A DNA stretch of 64,000 nt, from NCBI GenBank assembly GCA_003996215.1, contig QJPP01001826.1, positions 124,001 to 188,000 of the forward strand, in the 5' to 3' direction. This document shows, in pieces, positions 35,022-47,300 of this stretch (the stretch's first letter is position 1; the number at the start of each line of letters is the position of its first letter). Origin of the DNA: Jaltomata sinuosa (lineage: Eukaryota > Streptophyta > Magnoliopsida > Solanales > Solanaceae). A model generated the notes under the pieces. The model did not search any database and had not been told where the DNA came from. It was given only the letters and a program-made list of their open reading frames with translations. The position numbers and the translations under genes are program-made.

Positions 35022-35816
35022 ATTCCAAATATTGCAGAGTTGAACATTGATGGCACAATCTGGAAGTTACACTGATATTTTTTCATCTACTATCTAGCGT
35101 ACATTATCACCATATTCACCCGTACTAAAACTGAAAGGAGAGCATGGTTAACTTACACCGTCCACCGAGAAGAAGGTAGCAACCACCCTATCTCTTTAAA
35201 ATAAGTAAAGTATTATTCTAGTGTCTAAAAAGCTGAGCATAAGATGGTACAAATTTACAACCAATATTGCTACGTAATATTGTATGATAAGAGATGACAT
35301 TGACAATTATCAATAGGTGATACTCTGTGCTATTTAAATGTGATATGCAGAATTTTCCTAATAATGTTCAAGGACTCACTTTGTGGGGTGGTGTACTGCA
35401 AAATGTTGATTTAACATGTAAAGAATTAGTGTGTTTTGGTCATATACAACTTATCAAGAGAATTTTTAAAAATCAGTCATAGAAACACTAACATTATTGA
35501 GTTTCTTACTCTATGGGTTCACACTGGCACTTGAGTACCCTGCAAAAACCTAACGCTACTCTTCGTGCATAAGTTGTGCAATAATAAAATCCACTTTTAC
35601 TGATGAAGCCCTGTCTTTAGAAAGTGACCTAACAGTAATTATAATTGGTTAATCTAAGATATATTACACATCAATTCGAAGCATGAATACTGCATATATC
35701 CTCTAAAGAGCTAACTCCCTTCCCCTAGCTATTTTTTGGATGATCACTCTTCTCCTTAGGCTTTAGAAGCAGGGGGGTACCTTTGGTATTATTTTCCTTC
35801 CTTTCACGACGATCAT
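35022..35816. other. Low-repeat intergenic flank
   Basis: It resumes the sequence broken at 15037. On the minus strand a short open patch around 35150-35200 precedes a GTAAGT-like donor, which hints at an old exon, but no family is recognisable. Confidence 0.35.
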
Positions 35817-35819
35817 TAA

Positions 35820-35976
35820 GGGTGTGTTTTGTATGGAGGAAAATATTTTTCGAAAAATATTTTTCACTCACCAACCAAATATGAGAAAATAAGTAAAAAA
35901 TCACTTGTTTTTCATCAAATATTTTCTAGGAAAACATTTTCAATGGAAAACATTTTCTTTCATACCAAACACACCC
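35820..35976. mobile_element. Tourist-like (PIF/Harbinger) MITE
   Basis: A 157-bp element with inverted ends GGGTGTGTTTTGTATG / GGGTGTGTTTGGTATG and TAA duplicated on each side (35817-35819, 35977-35979). The inside is self-complementary 'ggaaaatatttt' text. Confidence 0.88.
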
Positions 35977-36119
35977 TAAGTATAACCTCAGGTATGACAA
36001 AAGCTGAAGAAATTTTAATTCTAGATCGACATAATTTCTATTTTTCATAAGTACAATCTACTTAACAGAAACAGGTCCGACTTATATGAGAATCATGATC
36101 ATGGATTGTACACTTGATC

Positions 36120-38298
36120 TGTCATACCCCGAGACTAGGCCCTGGACGTAACGGGCATCCCAGACCAATGAAGGCCCAAGAAGACCCCTTAGCATAACAT
36201 CATGAGCATAATTAATAAAATACTTGCGGAAGAAAGGCCCATTTGAGAAAATCATCTAAAAATATATTTCAAGAGTTTACCAAGTGTTGAGAACAAAATA
36301 TTTAAACAACATCTACATAGGTCTACGAAGCCTCTAACATAAGAATAAAATATCTATGCCGGGACATGACCCCGACAATACCATAAAACTGAATATCAGA
36401 GTCAATGTAAATATGTAAGTCACCTTCCGAAAGATGGAGGGCTCACCACTTGCTGACATTATCCCGAACGATCCTAATGCTGCACAGTACCATGAAAAAG
36501 TATCTTGGAACCTACATCATAAAATGATGTAGAGTCCGAGGACGGTCAGTACGATGAGTACTGGCATGCAACCCAGGGGAAGGGACATCACAGTTTATAA
36601 AGCAAGTCGAAATACCACATAGATCATAACATAGAAAATGGGGAAATTTCAAATCAACAAGTAAAACACTAATATATACATTACTTCTGGACTAGATGGT
36701 ATCACCGATATTTAGTTTCCCACGGGCAATGTGGGTCCGGCCATCGCTCGATCGGCTGAGCCTCCAATCCAAGTTTGCCGCAAGGATCGGAACATCATAT
36801 CATAATCACCTCATGACTGCATAGAGCTGAACAAATCAAGCGTATAGTAGGGAGCCCCGTTCGGCTTAGAGGGAAGAGCCCCGTTCGACTCATACCCGTG
36901 TCGGCAAAACACGATTTCGGGTAATGAGCCTCGTTCGACTCATACCTTCTCGGTTAACCATCTAATCCTCTTCAGCCCATATTTTAACATTTTAAACGTT
37001 TCACAAAACCTTCATTTGGTACTCTTAACATTCTTAAGGCATTATAACTTTGGTATCGTCATACCAAGACTTGCAAGCCATACATATCATGCCATAAATA
37101 TTTCATAAATTCGTACATCCTTAGTCCCATCATTTAAAAGGATTTAAACATATTTACCATATCCCTCAATGGTTGAAGATTTCATAATTCATAAACAACA
37201 CTTTCAAAATCGAGGGATGTAAAAATCATTTTCCTTTTTTCATCAAAAGCCAAGATTTAAATAGTAAAATAATTTACAAAAGAATCATGACTTTAGATCT
37301 GCCCCAAAAGCTTTTCATAATAATAGGGTTTCGTATTACCAATAATAATCTTCAATTCTCAAAGAAATTCATAACCAAAGAGTAATTTCATAAGCATGGG
37401 TTTGCAAACTTTATATAAATCTTCCTTTCGAAAATGATTCAACAACCCACATTCAAAACTCGTACAAAACCGCTTTCATAGTCAAGAAATCAACCCATAA
37501 TAGATTTAGTTGAAAGAGGATTGTTCAACATACCTTGGAAAAGAAGGATTTGGAAAGGAACTCTTTGGATAGAAACCCTAGCCTTAGCCTTTCTTGAAAA
37601 CCTTAAGATTTTTGTGAAGAATCTCGTTAGAAATTCATAACTAACGATTATAAAGGATTTGGAATACCTTGAAATACATGAGGGGAACGTACCTTGGTGT
37701 AGGAGGGTGGGGGGAGTAGAGAAAACCAACTTAGGGCTTGAAAGAAGAGAGAAAGAATGAGAATTTTCGAAAAAACCGACCTTAGGATGCTTATTTATTG
37801 TTTTCTCGTGCGCGGCCGCGCGGATGGCGCCTTGACCGCGCGCTGGTCGCGCGGAAGTAGCAGTAGTGCTGTCTTCCCCGTGCGCCCGCACGGCGGACAC
37901 CTCGTTTGCGTGGCTGGCCGCGCAGATCTGGCAGTGTTTAGTAAAATAGGCATAACATTTTACTCGGGACTCGGATCGATGCGCGGTCGGTGGCGTTGGA
38001 AAGAAGACTCAAAAACCTTTAATTTGGTGGGTCATGATCTATGTAACTCTTCATATAATGGTATAAAGGATCGTTTGAAGTTGACTCTATTAGAAAGTTA
38101 TATGAAAATTTAGTCGGTAGAGAAGCTTCCAACTTACTTGTGCTAGAGGTTTCTTAAGACCTTTATTCACATCCATTGAACTTTTCACACACACGAATTG
38201 ATATTAACATCAAGGAATAATATGACTCATTGGGTTCAGGCACCACCACATACTTAGAACGGTTCCAAATCTTAGCCCGAAAAACTTGAGGTGTTACA
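36120..38298 (-). mobile_element. 2.2 kb solo LTR
   Basis: The ends are TGTCATACCCC and GGTGTTACA with a perfect 5-bp duplication TGATC (36115-36119 and 38299-38303). In minus sense it reads TGTAACACCTC...GGGGTATGACA. It has no internal domain. A GC-rich patch at 37800-37990 ('cgcgcggccgcgcg'-like) stands out. The long open frames at 37490-38113 follow this composition and are not genes. Confidence 0.92.
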
Positions 38299-38303
38299 TG
38301 ATC

Positions 38304-39089
38304 ACTATGTAAATTTGATTACAAACTTTTCCCAAATAGATAGATTTCTTGTTTTTTACATCAGCATTAATCAAAACCCAAAGAGAGTGTGAAACACAAA
38401 CCCTCCAAATCATCGACTTTCTATGAATTATATACATCTTAATATTTTTCAAAAGATAATCAAATAGAAAAGAAACACGCATATGCAAATAAGGTAGAAA
38501 TACTTACTTGTATGAATAGAATATAACAAATAAATATAGTAGAAAGCAAACATGGATATAGGCGGTGGCTATTCAATTTTAGCAAGACGATGAATTTCAA
38601 AGGGAGTAGCTACTTGTAGAATGGATATCAGTGTTGAGAGACACATTGCAAGTGATGTCCAAAATTCCCTTATCCAAAAGTTATATGACATGAAACAAAC
38701 ATGTCGATCCTAGCCTCTGACTCATGCTTCTATACTAGTAGAATGAGATTAATCTTTTAAATGATACTCCTATTTTATTAGGTATAACATTAATTTTATT
38801 TTTTTTGAAGAAAAGAAAAGTCAACAGTAATGCCAGTAACTAAAAGGAAAATAACAAAAAATTGACTTTATTTCACAAAGAAAGAAATGAAGATAATTTT
38901 AAAAATATTTGCTTAAATTTTAATTTTAATTTTAATTAATTATATTTACTCATTTACTAAATTATCCAATTAAAAAATGACATGTGTTCATTTAATAAGA
39001 TTTTAAAGTAGTTCAGAGGTTAATAAGACCTTCTAAAAGAAAAAATGTGTAGTTCAAATACGATGATAGTTCAAATTTGGACAAATAAA
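38304..39089. other. AT-rich intergenic region upstream of NHX
   Basis: No gene or clear repeat was found. It is low in complexity from 38780. Confidence 0.45.
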
Positions 39090-39552
39090 ATTAAACAAAT
39101 ATCTACCTCGTAAATTTGGTACATATATAATTAAATTATATATTATATAAAAAACCGTCACCTGTTAATAATATTTCTTCACAGTTTTGTTATCCTAAAT
39201 CTAATCTAATATGGAATAATAATCAGTTTCTAATATGGATTAATAATCAGTTTATTTTCTTAACCTTAAATTTTCCTCACAGTTATGTAATCCTAAATCT
39301 AATCTAATATGGAATAATACTAAGTTTTTCTCTCCTACAAATAGCCTTCCCTACCTCTCTCGTTACTTCCTTAAGCCTAGAATTCTACTTACAAATCACG
39401 ACAGATTTTTCACCTTCTTTTTTTTTTTAGTGTCGAGGGGTCGTTTGACACGTGGCATAAGGTGGAAAATATCCCACGATTAAGTTTAAGCTTAAAAAAA
39501 CAGCTTGTTTTGAAAAGTATTTTTGCTCGACTCGTTGTGTAGATATAGCATT
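39090..39552 (+). promoter_or_regulatory. NHX promoter and 5' leader
   Basis: It holds the sequence shared with the orphan promoter copy (665-829 and 5046-5290). The core has 'ctctcctacaaatagcc' near 39332, in the place where the other copy has CTATAAATAG, so this functional copy has the weaker TATA-like box. The 'aatatggaata' segment is doubled (39206-39245 and 39305). The leader of about 180 nt runs to ATG 39553. Confidence 0.6.
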
Positions 39553-41708
39553 ATGGTATTAGACGCGTTAGCGACATTGGGAGGGTTATCAGGTTCGGAT
39601 GATCAGGTGCTGGGAAATTTAACACTCTTTGTGGCACTTCTATGTGGATGCATTGTGATTGGCCATCTTCTTGAAGAAACCAAATGGATTAATGAGTCCA
39701 TCACTTCTCTTCTTATTGTAAGATTTCGTCTTCTTCTTAATTTAACGTATTTAACTTATATATACTGACAGTATAAATTTATCTCTTGTTCGCAAGAATT
39801 TTGGTCGCGTTATAATATTTTGTTTTTACATGCAGGGTTTATGTACAGGAGGCATCATTCTCCTAACTACTAAAGGAAAAAGCTCTCGTCTTTTAGAATT
39901 CGACGAACAACTATTCTTTATTTATGTTATACCGCCCATTATATTCAATGCTGGGTAAGTTATTTAGTCTACGTAAGATAACATAATCTTTTTAGGTGTT
40001 AAATGTAATCTATTGAGACTAATAGATTTTTTTTTTGACATTACCAGTTTCCAGGTGAAAAAGAAGCATTTTTTCAGGAATTTAGGAACCATTTTGCTCT
40101 TTGGTGTCGTAGGCACATTGATATCTTTCGCCATCATATCATTTGGTGCAGTAGAGTTACTCGGGATGATGGATTCCAGTTTACTAGAGTTAAAGGATTA
40201 TCTTGCAATCGGAGCTATATTTTCAGCAACGGACTCTGTTTGCACATTACAGGTGCTTAGTCAGGACGAGACACCTCTTCTCTACAGTCTTGTGTTTGGA
40301 GAAGGTGTGGTAAATGATGCTACATCAGTGGTTCTTTTTCATGCAATCCAGAAATTTGATCTCTCAAACATCAACTCACGGGTGGCCTTAGCGTTCACTG
40401 GCAATTTTTTGTACCTGTTTACTGCAAGCACTGTGCTGGGAGTACTTATTGGATTGCTAAGTGCTTATATAATTAAAAACATCTACAATGGAAGGAACTC
40501 AACGGATCGTGAAATTGGTCTCATGATACTCATGGCTTACCTTTCGTATGTTATGGCAGAACTGTTTGATTTAAGTGGAATTCTTACCGTATTTCTCTGT
40601 GGGATTGTTATGTCACATTATACTTGGCATAATGTGACCGATGATTCTAAAGTGACAACAAGGCATACTTTTGCAACAATGTCATTTATTGCGGAGACTT
40701 TCATTTTCCTTTATGTTGGAATGGATGCCTTAGATATCGAGAAATGGAGATCCGTTAGTCATAGTCCTGGAAAATCGGTTGCAGTGAGTTCTGTTTTGCT
40801 TGCCCTGATTTTGGTTGGACGAGCGTGCTTTGTGATTCCTTTATCCATGTTGTCCAATTTTTGGACATCTAAGAATGACAAGATTGGCTTCAAGCACATG
40901 GTTACAATATGGTGGTCTGGTCTAATGCGAGGTGCTGTCTCCATGGCTTTGGCTTATAACCAGGTACATACTTGAACTCTTCTCATTCTTCTAAAGTGGA
41001 AACATTGAAGGGTGACTTTATCTGAAACTGAAATGTTGTTGTTACTTGATAACGAAAATATTACTGATTGAAACCTGATTTTTGCCTGCAGTTTACGAGA
41101 TCTGGCCTCACACAATTGTCGGGAAATGCACTCATGATCACCAGCACCATAGCAATTGTCCTCTTCAGTACAATGGTAATTAAACAACATCACCCCTTTG
41201 CTACCTATGCTTTTAAGTTTTAGCGTATCAGTTGTGGTAATTTTGGTTGGACTCTTATGTTCGGTCTAATATATAACACAATTGAAAACGTTTACTAATG
41301 TGTTACAATGTTTGTTCATGACTAAATGTTGAATTGTTAGCTGAATCTGTCAATTTTTTTGTACCCCTGCAGGTGTTTGGGTTGCTAACAAAGCCTCTCA
41401 TAAAGTACTTGCTGCCTCAATCACAACATATCAACAGCATGAGTTCTTTCGAATTCTCCCTCCTACTCCCACTTCTCCATGGGCTAGAAGACGATGAAGG
41501 TGGTGTTCCTCGAAAAAGCAGCTTGACAATGTTACTGAAAAGACCTGCACAAGCCATTCGGTATTTTTGGAGGAAGTTTGATGATGCTTTTATGCGCCAC
41601 GTATTTGGAGGGAGGGAATCCATGCCAGAGACACCAATACCGTTATCAAAGCATGCAAGTGATCACAATTCAGAATTTGAAAGTTGTCTTAGTATACGTC
41701 TCTCATAG
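39553..41708 (+). CDS. NHX: Vacuolar-type Na+,K+/H+ antiporter (class-I NHX), five exons
   Basis: Coding exons are 39553-39717, 39836-39954, 40048-40963, 41092-41175 and 41373-41708, all with GT-AG junctions and a continuous 539-codon frame, the usual length for class-I plant NHX. The protein exchanges cytosolic Na+ or K+ for luminal H+ at the tonoplast or related endomembranes. Seen: about 10-12 hydrophobic segments, the amiloride-site motif LFFIYVIPP (residues 81-89), the ATDS motif (Asp157) and the Asn-Asp pair at 184-185 that forms the CPA1 ion site, then a hydrophilic C-tail with RPAQAIRYFWRKFDD. The ATG at 39553 is preferred over the in-frame one at 39523 because MVLDALATL fits the family N-terminus. 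Exon 3 alone encodes about 305 residues, unusually long for this family. Class I is by similarity; the exact orthologue is not assigned. Confidence 0.93.
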
Positions 41709-42240
41709 AATATAGGTTTCTAGGATTGCCAATTTTGCAATCAAGTATCAAACTTAGTCATCCACTATTTGCTAGGATGCTTTCTGTATATGTTCATAAA
41801 ATATACTAAGCTTAACTGCTTATGGCTGTATATTCCTAATTATGCTTCATTCTTTTTTCAGTATGTTCTTCAATAAAAAGCAATGGATCAATATTCTAAT
41901 ATTTGAAACATTAATCTTCTTTGATTGTACAGTACATTAATATGTATATATCTGTTCAGGGGCCATTTCCTGTAGCAAAGTCTTGATTTCGTTGTATGCG
42001 TATGCAGGGTTAGATATCGATATCGATCTCGTCAAAACTTTTGAGAGGAAACAATGCCATCTATTCTCCCAATGATAAAAGAGCTTTATGAGAATGAGAA
42101 ACAATTTGAATGAATTGTTAATGGTTTCTTCGATCCTCCAAGGAGTATCCCAATTGTTATTTACAGAATATGATCATATTGTAGCCATTGTCTAAACGCC
42201 AATCATGGCCAGAGAAGAAAACACTTCCTCTGCTTCATTG
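41709..42240 (+). other. NHX 3' UTR and downstream spacer
   Basis: AATAAA at about 41871 is a plausible polyadenylation signal, about 165 nt after the stop. The rest is non-coding. Confidence 0.55.
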
Positions 42241-42253
42241 ATTGTTCATTGGC

Positions 42254-42460
42254 CTAGAGGAATATAGAATAGGCCATGATGAGTTTGCCTTCACAATTTC
42301 TGATTACTCCCCCTCCTCCAGAGTTTCCACCAAAACAAGAACCATCACTATTAAGCTTTACAAAAGGATAGGAGGTTTGATCCAAAGCACCAAAGTAAAA
42401 GAGAATTCCTGAAAAGAGGCTTAATATATAATTTGCGAACTTCTTCGCAATTGCTTCCAA
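42254..42460 (-). pseudogene. RNase H fragment of a LINE-type element
   Basis: This short minus-strand frame includes PFVKLNSDGSCFGGN followed by SGGGGVIRNCEGKLIMAYS. That is the start of the plant non-LTR RNase H domain (catalytic Asp in NSDGS). Its usual continuation is absent, so it is a truncated relic. Confidence 0.7.
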
Positions 42461-42511
42461 TTTTCACTTTCTTGAAGTGTATGCATAAGAGTTGTCATTA
42501 CACCATTTATA

Positions 42512-42635
42512 CATGGTTGAAATTGTTTTTAATGTATATATAGTACATGTTGAATCCCGTTTGACCTCTTTGTGTGTTTACTTTTTATATTTCGAATCCC
42601 CTTAGTAAAAAATCTAGCTCCGCCACTAGTTGTAT
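42512..42635. mobile_element. MITE fragment with 'ctccgccac' end
   Basis: The text 'gtacatgttgaatccc', 'ttcgaatcccctta' and 'agctccgccactag' resembles one end of a common nightshade element, also seen at 55690-55880 and 56770-56845. Only one end is visible. Confidence 0.4.
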
Positions 42636-43026
42636 GATATTGAAAGAGATAAGAGCTTTGGATCTTTGAATCGACGGCTTCTTCATATCATATTTGGAGC
42701 TACATTTTGACCTCCAAAGCTCCGGATTTTATGGATGTAAGAAGCAATGGGATTTAGTCCCTGTTGATTCCAGCAGTTTATCATAAGAGAAATTATGTTA
42801 ATATCCTTGTGCTAATTCTAATAGGGGGCCTTCCACCTAATTAAAAGAATTTGTGTTATTGTCGCTTAAAAAAAGACTTGTAAAGGTCTTGCCACCGCAA
42901 TGTCCCAAGTACTTTTATGGGAAAACTACATAAATAATCAAACATCCTTACCCTAATTACTAAATATCCCAATACTTTAAAATAATTATATTTATCCCAT
43001 TAAATTGAAATTACATGGTTAAAAAA

Positions 43027-44355
43027 CTGTATCCACCACAATCCCTAAAAAAGGGCCGAAAATCACTTAACCTGTATCTAAAGACAACGGATTTTCTCCC
43101 TCTCAAATTTTTTTCCCCAAATCACGCCTTCAAGCAAGGACTCCATCTTCTACACGATCTTCCTTCACTTTTCAAAAAAATTTGGCGCTGCTGGATCAAA
43201 ATCTTCCATAGTTGAGGTTGGTAAAATTCGATTTTCAACTTTTACTATAGTTTAGTTCTAAGTTATCATAATCTATAAGAGCAATTACTTGATAACAAAT
43301 CAACGATTGCCTTCATGGATAACGAATCAGATAACTTGATAATACCAAGTAACCAACAATGGCCTTCATTTGATTTAGGTATATCTCAAATGGAGAACAA
43401 TGAAGTGCCTTCTCCGACCTTTGTTCCGGCTGTTAGAGACTTTGAAGAAGAAGAATTTGCTGAAAATAGATCCAAATTTAGAAACGATCAAGTCAAAATG
43501 AATGAATTGCACAAAAAATTGGAATCAAGAACAAGGGACTCAAACCCAGATGACAAAATCCCCAAAGTTAAAGTTTCAGATTGTAAAGTTCAGGTAAGGA
43601 TTCATAGTTATCAATGTTTCTTTTCATGTATCCTAGGTAACATATATCCAACAATACATGTATCCAACGCCAATTGTTATTAGTCTATTCGAGAATAATG
43701 TTACTTGTCGTTGGGATCTTGTTAACATGTATCCAATTATGAGAGTTAACCTGGGGGATTTGGTTATCTGGGTTTGTGATTTGTTGATTAGGTGTATCCT
43801 CAACTTGTTATCATGTATCCAGTGTTATTTTCCATGTATCCAAGTATACATATATCTATCTGAGTTGTAAATGTGTAACTTTTGTAAATTTAAAGTTTCA
43901 AATCAAAACAAAGCAATACGTATCCAGGGATAACATTGTAAGCAAATCTTGTGTTACATGTATCCAGGGTTAATTTATGTTAACATGTACCAAATACTAC
44001 TGCAACTTGCTATTTGAGATGTTGGTAACATGTATCCTTAACACTGTTACAATGTATCCAAGCTTACAAACCTGTATCCAATATTAACATGTATCCAAGT
44101 ATACCTATATCTATTTGTTGTTTAGATGTGTATCCTTAGATATTGGGAAGTATCCTTAACACTGTTATAATGTATTCAAGCTTATAATCTTGGATACAGT
44201 GTTAACATGTATCCAAGTATACCTATAGATGTTTACTGTTTAAATGTGTATCCTTAGATATTTGAGATCTAATATTATTTGTATCCTGTATAATGGAGTT
44301 ACTTGCTGGTTTGATGTGTATCCAAGTAATTTTGGATTCTATAATTATCCAAGGT
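43027..44355 (+). repeat. Subterminal TGTATCC motif array, left arm of the MULE
   Basis: About 20-25 copies of (A/C)TGTATCC(A/T) and near variants are scattered with irregular spacing from 43027 to 44355, mostly in an intron of the Ulp1-like gene and almost all in the same orientation. A few more occur at 45285-45365. Confidence 0.85.
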
Positions 44356-47300
44356 TGCATGTTGCTATACATTTCTTCTAATGTTAACTCCTATTTTAAT
44401 GTGTCTGACAAACATTTTGATATACGCAAGAATACAAATATTTCGTCAAAAACCCTCCTCAGCACCCATTACATATGAGTAGTGCAGGGAATGATGATAT
44501 CGTGGATCACTTGACTCAAAAACTCACCGATCGACAGAAGGCACTTTTTGGACAGACACAGTTTGGTATATATCTTAATATACCAAAGTGTACATTTCAA
44601 GCACAATTCGCAAGGTGCTTTATGACTCGGGAAGTTGAACAGTACAACCCAAACGAGTTCTGGATACTTGTAAACGAAACTATTTTGAAGTTTACATTGC
44701 TTGAGTTTGCGTTGATTACAGGACTCAAACGCACCGGCAGTGAAGGTGATTTTGACTACACCAATGCTCCGACCAACAGGCTTAAGTCAACTTACTTCCC
44801 AGAAATGGACATTGTCAAGAAAAGAGATCTGATAAAGTGCTTCCATAAAAAAAGATGTGGCGATAATGATGAAGATGCAGTTAAAATTGCAATTCTATAC
44901 TTCATCCACACATTTATATTTTCCCAACGAGATTCGGTGGAAATTGAGGACAGAGACTTTCATTTGGTGGATGATGGCAGATACACCCAATTTCCATGGG
45001 GCAAGCTAGCTTTTCAATCATTGATCAAATCATCCGGCAATCCATTAATCCTACACAGAAAATGTATCGATTAACTGGAATGCCATATGCACTCCAAATC
45101 TGGTTTTATGAATGTTGTTCGGAGGTTGACGAGGACTTAGCCGTTCATGAAGGTGACTTTATTCCAAGAATTTTGATTTGGCGTATGGTTAAGGAGGAAG
45201 GCAGCTTTAATTGTCTCATGAAAGGAATGTTTAAGAACAAAGGCAATAAAGTAAGACCCAAATACTTATAACTGTTTTCTGTTTAAATGTGTATCCTTAT
45301 ATATTTGAGATCTACTGTTATCTGTATCAAGTATAATGTAGTTACTTGATTATTTAATGTGTATCTAAGTATTATTGGATTCTATCATTATCCAAAGTTA
45401 CTGAGTTAAAATGTAATTAGACGGTAAACTAGTGTGTTGATGTTGTTTACACTTTCTTTTCTTCATCGCAGCTAGTTCACCAGAATATTACACCTACTGC
45501 CAATGAGGTTGCTGAACTTGATTTGCCTTACTACATTGATCCTGGATGTGAAGACCATCCAACAACAACTTCATTTCCTGACGGATATGATGATTTTAGT
45601 TCACCTCCTCAGCTCAACATACTAAAGAGGTCTAATCAATCTATTGTTGGTCAGTCATCGAATCCCCAACCAAAGAAGCTAAAGCTTGATTCTGCCCCAA
45701 AAAATTCGAGAAACACAAGCACTCACAGTCGCAAATCAGCAACACCACTGACAAGGCCAATACAATCGGTAAAAACTGCATCTGAGCCTCAAACTGAGAG
45801 AGAGAAAGACGCAATTGATAGTTTAAGCCATCGCGTCGAACCAAAACAACCACTGAATGTGGATGTTCACGGTTGTGCAGCAAGACAACAACCTGAAAAT
45901 AGGTCAACCCAACAGGATGAGGTCATGGATCTAACTTCATTCAAGATACATGTAAGTTTATTTAAATTTTAATTTGGGTACGGTTGAAATAGTTAGTACC
46001 AAGACTGTGTTTTACATTAAATTTTGACATTCATAGGTTGACAAGAGATTTCAAGCTCTTCATGATTATATGGAATCACAATTCAAAGAAATAAAGAAAT
46101 CGATTTCAACAAAGTCATCCGCTGATTCCAAGGTAAAAGAAAGATTGCTTTCAAAATGTAATATATATGTATATAAAACCTTACATTAGCAAGTAATTTA
46201 TGATACTTGGCAGAATCAAGACAATCAAGACAATGAAAATAGGAATGGAGGTGGAAACAATCCTCATGATTCGGAACATCAGCAGCATACAGATATTCCA
46301 CACGGTGAAAATGACGATTTCATTTCAGATAAAGATTATGAGGTAATTTTGTTTGTATTTTTATTGCATATAAAAAAGGAGACGTTCCTTTTATTTTGTT
46401 CGTGCAAAATCTGGAATATTTTTATCTTTCTTAATCTTTTGGACATTAATTCAACATTAAACCTTAACAGCCTCATGAAGAAGCTCCCGAACCTGTTAGA
46501 AATGTATCTGAGGCAGCAGCGCATGAACCATCAGATAGGAATCCAACTACTGCACAACAGGATACACATTCCCGTGAATATACTGGGCCACTAAAAGTTG
46601 CCCCTTTGAAAGAAGTTCAAGTTGGTATGGACACAGAGACACAATTTTTCATCAGTGATAGTGCCCTCCCAAGTCATATCTCTTTGGCAAAAATAACTTT
46701 GAGTTCTGAGACCAAGACTCCTGCTCCCAGGACTAAAAAGCCATCAAGATATGAAATGTCACCGTATATCACAGAGTTTGGTTCAAGTTCGAAAGGGAAG
46801 GATGTTCAAATGCACACTACGCAATTGAAATATCCATTTTAGGAAGACAAGATATCTGGACCTCATCATATTGACCTGTTCCAGGCATACACCATATGTC
46901 TTGAGGATGGACTTATGATGCATCACGAAAAAAATAAATCTTGTTGCTATTTTTATTTAGTTCCAATTTAGTGTTGCTAGACAACATCTTTAACTTATCA
47001 GGTGATGCACTTGCAGGAAGGATGATGTTGAGCACTACAAGGTGAAATTTAGAACTTTGCCTATTGATATGGACTTTGTTCTGAAACTTGTCTCTGAGAA
47101 GAATTGGTTTTACCGCATGTCAATGCCAGGTCGTTGCTGGAATGATGAGGTACATTTTTAATCACTGGATCTATATACAGAGAGGCACTATACATGTATC
47201 TAGACTGCCAAAGTTTATATTTTTCCTTAACTTTTTTTTCGTTTACTATTATATGATTGTCACAAAATTTCAGCATATGGATGTCGTATTTTATTACCTG

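Noticed and set aside
35022..35200. Possible host exon on the minus strand near a GTAAGT donor
   Set aside because: The open patch is too short and I recognise no protein. Kept only as a note in the flank entry.
37490..38113. Open frames of 118-136 residues on both strands
   Set aside because: They sit inside a solo LTR with a GC-rich patch. Opposite-strand overlap and lack of motifs point to chance frames.
36120..38298. A gene for the GC-rich patch
   Set aside because: Perfect TG...CA ends and the TGATC duplication explain the whole interval as an LTR.
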